Of a DNA stretch of 64,000 nucleotides, positions 36,619 to 45,939 are shown in pieces (position 1 is the stretch's first letter; the number at the start of each line of letters is the position of its first letter). The notes beneath the pieces are model-generated. The model worked only from the letters and a program-made list of their open reading frames with translations, was not told where the DNA came from and did no database searches. This stretch comes from Marinilabiliaceae bacterium JC040 (lineage in GTDB: Bacteria > Bacteroidota > Bacteroidia > Bacteroidales > Marinifilaceae), in the NCBI GenBank assembly GCA_022496785.1, contig SNAP01000004.1, positions 1-64,000 on the forward strand, read 5' to 3'. Made by a program: the position numbers and the translations under genes.

Positions 36619-36729
36619 TTTAACTTATTTATTATTCAAATTTTTTATTTTCCTCTTTGAATTAAACATATTTATATCTATATTGTGATAGTAAATAATG
36701 ATTATGACAATTCGGTTGTGATTATTGCT

Positions 36730-36811
36730 TAAACTACAATATATGAAAAACAAGTATTACTTATTCTTGACAATATTTATAATTGTCATTTTTTCTTGTA
36801 AGACTCAACAA
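36730..36811 (+). repeat. 82-bp direct repeat, copy 1
   Basis: This segment covers 13 bp of leader plus the start codon and signal-peptide region of the first GLPGLI gene. It recurs at 37649-37730 with a single mismatch (T versus C), while the mature coding parts are much more diverged. Confidence 0.9.
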
Positions 36812-37627
36812 AATCAAGGAAAACAACTTGCTCTAGATTTGTATTGGGAGAATTTAGAGGTAGGAGCTATTGATATATGTAAGTATAAGATTTTGTACAC
36901 CTATACACAAGTTAGGGATACGTTTACAAATAAAAGAGAGAGTTTTGATCTCTTATTAAAGATCGGTAGTAAATATTCACTAACATATTGTCCATTAATA
37001 GCAAAAATAGATTCACTTGAAATGACCCCAGGAGGTATAGATAAAGCTTATAAATTAATAATAGAGACACAAAAAAAAAGGGATCAAGAACTGCATAGAT
37101 CTTTTACTAAATTTACTTATAAAGATAAAGTTAAGAATATAATATTTGAAATTGATAATGCTTACGATTTCCACTGTATGTATAAAGAACCTCAAATATT
37201 TTTTAATTGGGAAATTCTTTCTGATACTGATTTACTTTTAGGATATAAAGTTAAAAAAGCAAAATGTACATTTAGAGGAAGAACTTATATTGCTTGGTTT
37301 ACAGAAGAAATTCCTATAAGTGAAGGTCCATGGAAATTCTCAGGTTTGCCAGGACTTATTTTAAAAGTTTATGACACCCAGAATCATTATACTTATAATG
37401 CAAGAGGTTTTGAATTAGATGGAAAGTCTAAAATATCAATTATGAAATCTTGTTTAACTAAAAATCAAAAATATCATAAAATAGGAAGAAAAGATTTTCT
37501 TAAAGAAAAAATGGGATATGGATATGATTGGTTTTATATGAGTATGAGAAATTGTGAATTTTGTGATGTTTCAATTTCGAGAAGAGAAAAACTTAAATAT
37601 GACGAAATGGAAAGAGATTACAGATAG
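36743..37627 (+). CDS. GLPGLI family lipoprotein (copy 1)
   Basis: I start at the ATG at 36743 (294 residues), which gives the same signal as the next gene. A TTG at 36725 would add six residues. The signal ends in IFSC, so it is a lipoprotein. The family hallmark is TYIAWFTEEIPISEGPWKFSGLPGLILKVYD (about residues 190-220), preceded by KKAKCTFRGR. GLPGLI proteins are found almost only in Bacteroidota, often beside TonB-receptor-like proteins; their function is unknown. Three are tandem here, ahead of such a receptor. Confidence 0.9.
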   Translation: MKNKYYLFLTIFIIVIFSCKTQQNQGKQLALDLYWENLEVGAIDICKYKILYTYTQVRDTFTNKRESFDLLLKIGSKYSLTYCPLIAKIDSLEMTPGGIDKAYKLIIETQKKRDQELHRSFTKFTYKDKVKNIIFEIDNAYDFHCMYKEPQIFFNWEILSDTDLLLGYKVKKAKCTFRGRTYIAWFTEEIPISEGPWKFSGLPGLILKVYDTQNHYTYNARGFELDGKSKISIMKSCLTKNQKYHKIGRKDFLKEKMGYGYDWFYMSMRNCEFCDVSISRREKLKYDEMERDYR

Positions 37628-37648
37628 GTATAAATGAAGATTCTAATC

Positions 37649-37730
37649 TAAACTACAATATATGAAAAACAAGTATTACTTATTCTTGACAATATTTATA
37701 ATTGTCATCTTTTCTTGTAAGACTCAACAA
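37649..37730 (+). repeat. 82-bp direct repeat, copy 2
   Basis: Second copy of the leader/signal-peptide repeat; it covers the start of the second GLPGLI gene. One mismatch from copy 1. Confidence 0.9.
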
Positions 37731-38546
37731 GTAGCTCACAAGAAATACAAATTGGGAGTCTATTGGGAAAATTTTAAAACAGGAATTATAGATACTTCTC
37801 AGTATAAAGTTTCTTATAATTATTCTTATTTGAGAGATACCATTAGTAAAAGGAAATACTCTCATGATCTATTCTTAAAAGTAGGAAAGAGATATTCTAT
37901 TACATATTCTTCCTTTATTGCAAAATTTGATTCTTTATTTTTATTACCTGGAGGATTAGGAAGAGCTGTGGATTTTCTAAGTGAAACTCAAAAAAAACAG
38001 AAAAAAGAAATTCATAGAGATTTTGCTAAATATACTTATAAAGATAAAAGGGATAATAGCATTTTTGAAATTGATAATATAGGTCAGTTTCAGTTTATGT
38101 ATAAAGAATCTAATCCTATATTTCAATGGCAAATACTGTCAGAATCTAAAACAATAATTGGCTATAAATGTACTAAGGCTAAATGCAAATTTAGAGGAAG
38201 AACGTATATTGCTTGGTTTACAGAAGAAATTCCTATTAGTGAAGGTCCTTGGAAGTTTTCTGGTCTGCCAGGTTTAATATTAAGTGTATATGATACTAAA
38301 ATGCACTATAAGTATATAGCAACTGGTTTTGAGAAAGATAATTCTTCGAATATTAAGATAATGAAATCGTTCTTAAATAAAAATCACAAGTATTATAAGA
38401 TTGATAGAATAACTTTTCTTAATGAGAAGATGGGGTATGGTTATGATTGGTTTTATATGGGGATGAAAGGTTCTAAACTATTCGATGTTTCACCTTCAAG
38501 AAGAAAAAAAATGAAATATGATGAAATGGAAAGGGATTATAGATGA
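37662..38546 (+). CDS. GLPGLI family lipoprotein (copy 2)
   Basis: The 294-residue protein starts with a signal peptide identical in sequence to that of copy 1 (lipobox IFSC). It also has the hallmark segment RTYIAWFTEEIPISEGPWKFSGLPGLILSVYD and a C-terminal KYDEMERDYR shared with copy 1. The middle of the protein (about 40-160) is more diverged, including the region before FRGR. It ends in ATGA, overlapping the next GLPGLI gene by 4 bp, so it is translated in the same operon. Function unknown. Confidence 0.9.
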   Translation: MKNKYYLFLTIFIIVIFSCKTQQVAHKKYKLGVYWENFKTGIIDTSQYKVSYNYSYLRDTISKRKYSHDLFLKVGKRYSITYSSFIAKFDSLFLLPGGLGRAVDFLSETQKKQKKEIHRDFAKYTYKDKRDNSIFEIDNIGQFQFMYKESNPIFQWQILSESKTIIGYKCTKAKCKFRGRTYIAWFTEEIPISEGPWKFSGLPGLILSVYDTKMHYKYIATGFEKDNSSNIKIMKSFLNKNHKYYKIDRITFLNEKMGYGYDWFYMGMKGSKLFDVSPSRRKKMKYDEMERDYR

Positions 38547-39406
38547 GAAATTTTAAAATAACATTATTAGGCGCTATTGTTTTAGTATTATTAATAGCAT
38601 GTAAATCAAATGTATTAAACAGAGCAGGTAACAAAAACATACCATATGGATTAATAGATTCAAGTAGGTATACTATTACTTATAATATTAGTAAAACCTT
38701 AGATTCTAAATTATTGTATAAGATTCCTTTATTATTAAAAATAGGAGATAAATATTCTGTAACCTATTCTAAAGATAAATTTAGGAATGATTCTTTATTG
38801 CAAACCTCTAGTGGAGAAGATGTGTTTAGGATGCAACTGTATCAGGCTCTTTCAAAGGATAACTTTTCTCTTGATAATCAGACTTTATTCAATAGATATA
38901 AAAAGTACACTTATAAAGATTATTCTAATAATAGAATTATGGAAATTGACGAAATAAGTTCTACTCAATTCTGTTATTACGATTATCCCAAAAAGATAAA
39001 TTGGAAACTAAAGAATGGTGAAAAGAAAATTTTAGGTTTTGTTTGTAGGAGAGCAGATTGTAAATTCAGAGGTAGAAATTATATTGCTTGGTTTACAGAG
39101 GAAATACCTTTGAGTGAAGGTCCATGGAAATTTAGAGGTTTACCAGGTTTGATTCTTGAGATTACTGATACAGATCGTGTTTACAATTTTAAAGCAATTG
39201 GTTTTAAAGAGATAAAATCTCCTATTGTATTCTTAAAATCAATCAATAAAAGTAAGAAATATATAAAAATAAGTAGAAAAGATTTTGTTCGAGATAAACG
39301 TAATGGAAATTCAAAATGGAATATCTTATCTGAGGATTCGAACTCTATTAGAAAGAAAAGGATTAAAAAAGGAATAAATACTTTTATAGAAAAAGATGAG
39401 TTATGA
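38543..39406 (+). CDS. GLPGLI family lipoprotein (copy 3)
   Basis: This 287-residue, more distant member has a lipobox (LIAC) and the hallmark NYIAWFTEEIPLSEGPWKFRGLPGLILEITD. It lacks the MERDYR tail of copies 1 and 2. Overlaps of 4 bp at both ends (with copy 2 and with the receptor gene) show tight coupling in one transcript. Because its spacing to the receptor is closest, it is probably the ancestral partner and the two upstream copies are later duplicates; this is inference. Confidence 0.9.
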   Translation: MRNFKITLLGAIVLVLLIACKSNVLNRAGNKNIPYGLIDSSRYTITYNISKTLDSKLLYKIPLLLKIGDKYSVTYSKDKFRNDSLLQTSSGEDVFRMQLYQALSKDNFSLDNQTLFNRYKKYTYKDYSNNRIMEIDEISSTQFCYYDYPKKINWKLKNGEKKILGFVCRRADCKFRGRNYIAWFTEEIPLSEGPWKFRGLPGLILEITDTDRVYNFKAIGFKEIKSPIVFLKSINKSKKYIKISRKDFVRDKRNGNSKWNILSEDSNSIRKKRIKKGINTFIEKDEL

Positions 39407-41985
39407 GAATTAGAATAATTTTAATAATGATATTTTCTTTATTTCTTAATTCTAATATTAATGCTCAAACTAAAGAGATAAAAGGCACTATCATTTCAAA
39501 TAAGACTAAGAAACCAGTTTTTAATGCAATAGTAAAACTAGTTGATGTGAATAAAAAGTATATAGCTTTTTATTTAAGTGAGAAGGATGGATCTTTTGTA
39601 TTTAAGAATATAAAGACTAATAAAAAACTTCGTTTGATAATTAATTGTTTAGGGTATGAAGTAACAAATGTTGATATTGAAAATACAAACCTTCGTATTG
39701 AATTAAAAGAGAAAATTACAAAATTGAAGGAGGTGAAGATTAAAAGTAAATCTGTTCTTGGTCAGGGTGATACAACAGTTTATAGAGTCTCTTCTTTTTC
39801 TGATATTAAAGATACAAAGCTAGAAGATGTGCTTGTTAAGCTGCCTGGAATTGAGGTAGGTAAAAATGGAACAATTTCTTTTCAGGGGAAACCAATATCT
39901 AATTTCTATATCGAGGGTTCTGATATGCTAGGTGGTAGATATACACTTGCTACAAAGAATATTAATTGCGATGATGTTGCAACTGTTGAAGTTATGAAGC
40001 GTCATCAACCTATTAAAATGTTATCTGATATTGTAATATCAGACAATACAGCTCTTAATATTAAACTCAAAGAAAAGGCTAAGAATAAATGGATTTATAA
40101 TGGATATATTGGTTTAGGTTATAAAAAGTTTCTTTGGGATTTATCTGCAACAGCTATGAATTTTAGTAAGAAATTTCAAAATCTCATAGTTTATGCAACT
40201 GGAAATTTGGGAGAAGATTTAAAAATTCAATTACATAATTTTTTCTCTTCTAACAGTTTATATTCAATTGGATATTTCTATTCTTCTGTTCCTATGTGTT
40301 ATCAACTGTCTCGAGAAAGAAGGCTTTTTAATACTACCCATATTGCAAGTATTAATAATCTTGTGAAATTTTCTGATGATTATGTGCTTAAGACTAATAT
40401 TCAATTAGGACTTGATAAGCAAGAAGGAGAAAGTATGGTTTCAAATACTTATTATACTTCTAAAAGTGAAAAGACGTTCATATCTCGTAAGAAAGGAGAT
40501 TTAAGAACTAAAGATTTTAATGTAGATATATGCTTGAATGCTAATGAAAAGACTTATTATTTTGATAATCACTTGTCTGTTGCAGGTGGTTTTCTAAATT
40601 CAGATTTTATCTCTACAGGAACTGATAATTATAATCATTCTATTGAAATACCAGATTTTAAGATTGGTAATAATTTAAATATAATGAAACGATTTGGCAA
40701 TAAGATATTTAATATAAAGTCTTTTGTGTATTATAGACAATCGAATCAAGATTTTAATATTCTTTTTAAGGATAGATATACTAAGCCAACAAATCAAAAT
40801 GTTGATATTTCTATTCTGAATATTAGAAATTACATTTCTCATTCTTTTACAATGGGTGATTTTTATACTTCTTTAGAAGGTTTTTATAAATTAAAGAAAA
40901 GGTGGATGTCTCAGAATTTAGATTGGAATGATAAACCAATAAATTCTATTAAGACTGGATATTCATATAGCCAATTAGTAGATCAAGAATTAGGTATAAA
41001 TCCAAATATACAGTATCGTAAGGGTGTTTTTTCTTCTTCTTTAAGTCAAAAATTATCATGGAGATATATTAATCTTTTGGATACTAAAATAGAGAAGAGT
41101 GTATTTGTATATTCTCCTACAATTAATTTAAATCTTACTCCTGTAGAAAATATTGATTTAGAATTGGGATCTTCTTATTCGAATTTAGTAGAAAGTTTAG
41201 ATTGTTTATATCTTAAAACAATGTATTCTTCTCCAAGAGATTTGTTAGAGGGAATAAATAATATTTCAGAAGGTAAAAAGTTCACAGTACACGGAGATTT
41301 TGAATGGAAGAATATAGATTGGCTATTGTTTTTTAATTCTTCTATTAGCTATTCTTGGGCAGAATCGAGTAGAACGTCAGACTTTAGTATTGAGGATTCT
41401 TATTTTATAAATAGATACTTGAATATTGATAAAAATTATGACCGATTTACTTGTAGTTTTAATTTGTCTAAAACTTTACCTTTATATTCTTTGTTAAAAC
41501 TATCACCATCTTATTCTATTATTAATGCAGATAATTATAGAGATGGACTTCTAATAAAATCCAAGAAACGATTATATTCTTTAAAATTATTATATAATTT
41601 TTCTCCTATTGAAGATTTAGAAATTAGTTTATCAGGTAGAGCTACTCGTAGTGAAAGTTCTAATTCTATAAATGATAATAAATTTAATCAGAATAATTAT
41701 AAATGTTCTATGGGGGTGTCGTATTCTATTATGGATAATTGGACTATTGGTCTTGATTCTCAGTATTTTGCTAATGAATTGCTTAACGACAAATATGCTG
41801 AAATAACTTTCTACGATTTGTTTAGTAGATTGAAACTTAATTGGGGAAGCTTAGAGCTTAAAGCTAGAAATTTATCTAATGAGACTGTTTATAAATATTC
41901 TATTTCTAATGCTTTGTCTAGAAGTAGCTCTATATATTATATACGTCCTATTAATGTTGTTTTAAAAGTAAATATTAATATATGA
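39403..41985 (+). CDS. TonB-receptor-like outer-membrane protein of the GLPGLI operon
   Basis: The 860-residue protein has a signal peptide (about 1-22, INAQ) and a carboxypeptidase-D-like domain (about 24-110, KGTIISNKTKKPVFNAIVKLVD). A short plug-like segment follows (LEDVLVKLPGIEVGKNGTISFQGKPISNFYIEG, about 140-180), then a long barrel ending in LKVNINI. It resembles the carboxypeptidase-like regulatory/outer-membrane proteins regularly encoded with GLPGLI proteins. No canonical TonB box is visible. The substrate is unknown; the operon may handle a single surface substrate with the lipoproteins as accessory factors. Confidence 0.85.
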   Translation: MRIRIILIMIFSLFLNSNINAQTKEIKGTIISNKTKKPVFNAIVKLVDVNKKYIAFYLSEKDGSFVFKNIKTNKKLRLIINCLGYEVTNVDIENTNLRIELKEKITKLKEVKIKSKSVLGQGDTTVYRVSSFSDIKDTKLEDVLVKLPGIEVGKNGTISFQGKPISNFYIEGSDMLGGRYTLATKNINCDDVATVEVMKRHQPIKMLSDIVISDNTALNIKLKEKAKNKWIYNGYIGLGYKKFLWDLSATAMNFSKKFQNLIVYATGNLGEDLKIQLHNFFSSNSLYSIGYFYSSVPMCYQLSRERRLFNTTHIASINNLVKFSDDYVLKTNIQLGLDKQEGESMVSNTYYTSKSEKTFISRKKGDLRTKDFNVDICLNANEKTYYFDNHLSVAGGFLNSDFISTGTDNYNHSIEIPDFKIGNNLNIMKRFGNKIFNIKSFVYYRQSNQDFNILFKDRYTKPTNQNVDISILNIRNYISHSFTMGDFYTSLEGFYKLKKRWMSQNLDWNDKPINSIKTGYSYSQLVDQELGINPNIQYRKGVFSSSLSQKLSWRYINLLDTKIEKSVFVYSPTINLNLTPVENIDLELGSSYSNLVESLDCLYLKTMYSSPRDLLEGINNISEGKKFTVHGDFEWKNIDWLLFFNSSISYSWAESSRTSDFSIEDSYFINRYLNIDKNYDRFTCSFNLSKTLPLYSLLKLSPSYSIINADNYRDGLLIKSKKRLYSLKLLYNFSPIEDLEISLSGRATRSESSNSINDNKFNQNNYKCSMGVSYSIMDNWTIGLDSQYFANELLNDKYAEITFYDLFSRLKLNWGSLELKARNLSNETVYKYSISNALSRSSSIYYIRPINVVLKVNINI

Positions 41986-42015
41986 TTATTTCTCTCTTTT
42001 AGCTCGTATAAAAAT

Positions 42016-42047
42016 TAAGCCCTCAATTTACATGCATTGAGGGCTTA
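42016..42047. terminator. Convergent terminator between the GLPGLI operon and mutS2
   Basis: TAAGCCCTCAAT (42016-42027) pairs perfectly with ATTGAGGGCTTA (42036-42047) around an 8-nt loop. The T tract is better on the minus strand, so it mainly serves mutS2 and probably both. Confidence 0.82.
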
Positions 42048-42070
42048 CTATTTACTTATCTTTTCAGATT

Positions 42071-44548
42071 TTATCTTTCAAATTCTACAACTGTGATACC
42101 AGCACCACCCATCTGAATTTTTTCATCTTTAAAATTACGGATTGAAGGTACAGAATTAAGAAATTCTCTAATTAACTGACGAAGTATTCCAGTACCTGTA
42201 CCATGAAGAATACGAACTTCATTAGCATCTACCATTATTGCTTCATCTATAAAGTCCATTACAGTTTGTAATGCTTCATTAGCTCTCATTCCTCTAACAT
42301 CAATTCTATCTTTAAATTGTAGTTTCTTTTTATATACTCTTTCTTGAAGATCAAGATTAAGTTTTGCAACTACAGGTGTCTCTTTTTTTGCTTGGTTCTT
42401 ACTAATCCACTCTATTTGTTTAATAGGTAAAGTAGTTCTTAAATTACCTAAAGCAATTACTGCCGTGTTGTTTGTAAGTTCAATAACTTCTCCTACATTT
42501 CCAGATTTTTTAATTCTTATATTACAACCAACTGCAATCTCTTTTTTCTCTTCAGGTATTGAGATATTTTCTTTTTCTTCTTTTGGTCTTTTGAATTTCC
42601 TTTTCTCTTCTCTCTCTTTAAGTTTTCTTATCTTTCTTTGTATTCTTTCGTCTTCTTTGTTCTCTATTTTAAGAATCTGTTCTTTAGTCTCTGCAAATTT
42701 CTTTCTCTCTAATCTTGTCTTCTCTTTGTCTGCATTATTCTCTTTTATTACTCTAATAGTGTTCTCTATAGATTTATTTGCAGATTTAAGAATATCCTCA
42801 GCTTCTTGTTTTGCTTTTTGTATTATCTCTTTTCTTAAAGCATTAGTCTCTTTTAGTTCTTGATCGTATTTTTCAAGTACTCTATCTAATTTCTTTTCGT
42901 TATCGTGTATCTTTCTTCTTTTATTTTCCCAATAGCGTTTGTCTCTTGCTATGTCTTTAAGATTCTTATCGAAGTTAATATGATCTTTACCTATCTTATC
43001 TGTTGCATCTTCTATTATGTCGGTTGGAAGACCAATTTTCTTTGCTATCTCAAATGCAAATGAACTACCTGGTTTTCCTAAACGTAATTCGAAAAGTGGT
43101 TTCATGTTTTGAGAATCGTAAAGCATAGCTCCATTTATTATCCCTTCTGTTGATTCTGCATAGTGTTTAAGGTTTGTGTAGTGAGTTGTGATTACTCCTC
43201 TTACTTTCTTTTTGTTTAGTTTGTGTAAGATGGCTTCAGCTATAGCTCCTCCTAACATCGGTTCTGTTCCTGTTCCAAATTCATCTATAAGTACTATGCT
43301 ATCTTTACCAGAACTCTTTACAAAATTCTTCATGTTTAATAGATGTGAACTGTAAGTACTTAAGTCGTTTTCAAGTGATTGTTCATCTCCTATATCAATA
43401 AAGATATCGCTAAAAATACCAAGTTTAGATTGTTCTGAAACAGGTACTGGCATACCAGATTGAAACATATATTGTATCAGTCCTATTGTTTTAAGACATA
43501 CAGATTTACCACCTGCATTTGGACCAGATATTAGAACTATTCTATTATCGTCGTTTATTTCTACATCGAGAGGTATTATAATTTTATTCTCTTGTCTGTG
43601 TTTTAAAAATAATAATGGATGAAATCCTCTTATTATATTACAAGTTGGTTCTTTTGTAAATTCTGGGGCTATTGCTTCTAGTTTTAAAGATAGTAGAGCT
43701 TTTGAACGTACAAAGTCGATAAATGCTAGAAAATTGTATGAAGGAATAATATCGTCGATATATGGACGTAGATCGCTACAAAATGCTAGAATTATCTTTA
43801 TTATTTCTCGCTTTTCATTATGCTCTAGTTCTTTTATATCATTATTAGTTTCTACTATTTCACTTGGTTCTATATATGATGTCTTCCCTGTTGCTGATTC
43901 ATCGTGTACAATACCTTGTATCTTTCTTTTGTGAGATGATGGCACTGGTATTACCATTCTTCCATCTCGTATAGATATTGAACTGTCTTGGTCTGCCCAT
44001 CCGTCTTTTTGTGCTCTTTGAAGTAAATCTTGCATTCTTCTAGATATGGAAGATTTCTTGTTTATTATTGCTCTACGTATATTGCCAAGTTCTACACTTG
44101 CTGTGTCCTTTATTGTTCCGTGTTTAGAGACTATTCCCTCTAATCGGTTTATGATGAATGGGTATACTTTTACTTTACCAGCTTTGTTTATTAAATTTGG
44201 ATATTTGTCTTCTTTATCGTTAAAGAAACGTGTTATTGCTCCTATAGATTCTAAAGATCTTTTCAATTCTATTAGTTCATGAACTTCAAGTATGGTTCCA
44301 TCTACTCTAATTCTATTTAAACTTTCTCTAACATCGTAAAAATAAGAAGTAGGGAATTCACTATCTTCTGTAAGTATTGTCATGAATTCTTCTGTCTCTT
44401 GAAGACTTCTTTCTATATATCTATGAGATGAACTGAAGCTCATCTTGTCTACTAATTCTTCTCCTAGTTTACTTAAACAATTGCTTTTTAAGTATTCTCT
44501 TATTTGTTTAAATCCTATCTTCTCTTCAAAATTCTTTGGATATATCAC
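42071..44548 (-). CDS. mutS2: MutS2 DNA-repair ATPase/endonuclease
   Basis: MutS2 is a MutS-like ATPase with a C-terminal Smr nuclease domain, linked to recombination suppression and to collided-ribosome rescue. I choose the GTG at 44548 (825 residues, starting MIYPKNFEEKIGF as in relatives). A TTG at 44575 overlaps a -7 promoter box. Walker A is SGPNAGGKSVCLKTIG and Walker B VLIDEFGTGTEP. A long coiled coil follows (about 510-650) with many Glu/Lys. The Smr domain has DVRGMRANEAL, HGTGTGILR and GGAGITVVEF. Length and domains are complete. Confidence 0.94.
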   Translation of the reverse strand: MIYPKNFEEKIGFKQIREYLKSNCLSKLGEELVDKMSFSSSHRYIERSLQETEEFMTILTEDSEFPTSYFYDVRESLNRIRVDGTILEVHELIELKRSLESIGAITRFFNDKEDKYPNLINKAGKVKVYPFIINRLEGIVSKHGTIKDTASVELGNIRRAIINKKSSISRRMQDLLQRAQKDGWADQDSSISIRDGRMVIPVPSSHKRKIQGIVHDESATGKTSYIEPSEIVETNNDIKELEHNEKREIIKIILAFCSDLRPYIDDIIPSYNFLAFIDFVRSKALLSLKLEAIAPEFTKEPTCNIIRGFHPLLFLKHRQENKIIIPLDVEINDDNRIVLISGPNAGGKSVCLKTIGLIQYMFQSGMPVPVSEQSKLGIFSDIFIDIGDEQSLENDLSTYSSHLLNMKNFVKSSGKDSIVLIDEFGTGTEPMLGGAIAEAILHKLNKKKVRGVITTHYTNLKHYAESTEGIINGAMLYDSQNMKPLFELRLGKPGSSFAFEIAKKIGLPTDIIEDATDKIGKDHINFDKNLKDIARDKRYWENKRRKIHDNEKKLDRVLEKYDQELKETNALRKEIIQKAKQEAEDILKSANKSIENTIRVIKENNADKEKTRLERKKFAETKEQILKIENKEDERIQRKIRKLKEREEKRKFKRPKEEKENISIPEEKKEIAVGCNIRIKKSGNVGEVIELTNNTAVIALGNLRTTLPIKQIEWISKNQAKKETPVVAKLNLDLQERVYKKKLQFKDRIDVRGMRANEALQTVMDFIDEAIMVDANEVRILHGTGTGILRQLIREFLNSVPSIRNFKDEKIQMGGAGITVVEFER

Positions 44549-44572
44549 TTGCTCAATGTTTATAATTTGCCA

Positions 44573-44580
44573 CAAAAATA
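44573..44580 (-). promoter_or_regulatory. -7 box of mutS2
   Basis: TATTTTTG on the minus strand, 24 bp before the GTG start. It overlaps the upstream TTG, which supports the shorter gene. No clear -33 element was seen. Confidence 0.4.
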
Positions 44581-44634
44581 ATAAGGAATTTCTTCTTTTT
44601 GATAATATAATGTTATCTTTTACAAAGATTTACG

Positions 44635-44642
44635 TATTTTTG
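44635..44642 (+). promoter_or_regulatory. -7 box of the KP-repeat protein gene
   Basis: TATTTTTG, 19 bp before the ATG. No -33 TTTG at the usual spacing. Confidence 0.4.
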
Positions 44643-44661
44643 TTTATATAACCCCAAAATT

Positions 44662-45936
44662 ATGATGAAAAGATTAAATTATTTATTCTTCTTCATATTG
44701 CTATTCTTAACCCCAAATATTGCTAGTGCTCAACTGAAGGTGGAGTTTAATGTTAGTGTCTTTAAAGGGGATCTAAAGAATACATATGTAGAAATTATTC
44801 AGGCCTCTAATGGTAAAGAGGGAGCTAGATATAGAGTTAAGAAATCGGGTGAGTGTCAAATTAAACTCAAATTCGATAATCTTTTTCTTCTTCGAGTTGA
44901 AAAGAAGGGATATGTGAGTAAGGTGGTTGAAGTGAATACTGATGTACCTAAAGATATTCAAGATGATTCTGGATCGTTTCCTGTAAAGAAAGTTTTCCTA
45001 AAGTTATACCCAATAAGAAAAGATGTTGATGTTTCTTTTTTCGATCAGGCAGTAGAAAAAATAGCTTATGACGAAGATATGGATCTGTTTGTTAATGATG
45101 CTGAATATATTAAAGCCATTAGAAATACGGTAGATGATATTGAAGCTAAATTGAAACAGGCTCCTCTTATTAATAATAATGATTTGGCTGTAAATGATAG
45201 TAAACCTTTAACAGAAGATAGACAGCTTACTGAAGATAAGGAACTTACTAAGGATAAGAATTTAACTAAGGATAAACCTATTAGTGAACCAAAGCCACGA
45301 CCAATTGCAAAGCCAAAACCTTTAGTTAAATCTAAACCTATTGCTAAACCAAAACCTCGACCTATTGTTAAATCTAAACCTGTGGTTAAATCTAAACCAC
45401 TTGTTAAACCAAAGCCTATAGTAAAATCAAAACCTAGTCCTAAGCCTAAAAAAGAATTTCCTACAGGAATTCGTAAAGAGACTAGAAATTATAATTCTAG
45501 AATGAATAAAGAAAGAGATTTTACTGTTAGAACTCATCCTCTTCCAATGGAAATAAAAGAGAATCCTAGAGAAGTGATGGTGTATGAATTGCAATATAGA
45601 TTGGATGAATATAATCGTTTAATTAGTTTGTCTGATGAAGCTTTTGCTAAAGGAAAATATGCTATAGCTAAAAATTACCTTAAGAAAGCTAGTCTTATTA
45701 AGGAACTTTCTCTTGATTATAAAGCTAAACTTAAAAAGATTGTTCAGTTTATTCAAAAAGATGATGATTCTAGAAAGAAAAAGAATTTTGATGATTTTGT
45801 TACGAAAGGGAATAATAGTTATAACGAAAAACAATATGCTTTAGCTAAATATTATTATAAATTTGCACAAGCTCTTTATCCAAATGACTCGTTTGTGAAT
45901 AAAAGAATTAATGATATTATAAGAGGTAAAAAATAG
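44662..45936 (+). CDS. Exported KP-repeat protein with TPR-like tail
   Basis: The 424-residue protein has a signal peptide (cleavage after SAQ, about residue 24) and a beta-rich domain at about 25-115 that resembles a small prealbumin-like fold. An acidic linker (EDRQLTEDKELTKDK) is followed by a low-complexity segment at about 214-275 built from KPKP/KSKP units. The C-terminal region (about 320-420) has helical repeats like TPR units: AFAKGKYAIAKNYLKKA and SYNEKQYALAKYYYKFAQALYPND. The KP stretch may span the periplasm or bind peptidoglycan, as KP-rich segments do elsewhere. It is 3 bp from the next gene. Function unknown. Confidence 0.7.
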   Translation: MMKRLNYLFFFILLFLTPNIASAQLKVEFNVSVFKGDLKNTYVEIIQASNGKEGARYRVKKSGECQIKLKFDNLFLLRVEKKGYVSKVVEVNTDVPKDIQDDSGSFPVKKVFLKLYPIRKDVDVSFFDQAVEKIAYDEDMDLFVNDAEYIKAIRNTVDDIEAKLKQAPLINNNDLAVNDSKPLTEDRQLTEDKELTKDKNLTKDKPISEPKPRPIAKPKPLVKSKPIAKPKPRPIVKSKPVVKSKPLVKPKPIVKSKPSPKPKKEFPTGIRKETRNYNSRMNKERDFTVRTHPLPMEIKENPREVMVYELQYRLDEYNRLISLSDEAFAKGKYAIAKNYLKKASLIKELSLDYKAKLKKIVQFIQKDDDSRKKKNFDDFVTKGNNSYNEKQYALAKYYYKFAQALYPNDSFVNKRINDIIRGKK

Positions 45937-45939
45937 CTA

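Noticed and set aside
31124-36700. Integration of the defence island at tRNA-Trp
   Set aside because: No integrase or transposase gene and no second copy of the tRNA 3' end could be found at the right side, so an attachment-site claim is not supported.
42465-42863. Plus-strand 132-codon frame inside mutS2
   Set aside because: It is antisense to the Lys/Glu-rich coiled coil of MutS2; the Leu/Ser/Phe-rich composition is the usual reverse image of such sequence.
45280-45450. Regular repeats that could be mistaken for a CRISPR array
   Set aside because: The repeats are in frame and encode KPKP/KSKP units of a protein; there are no unique spacers of constant length.
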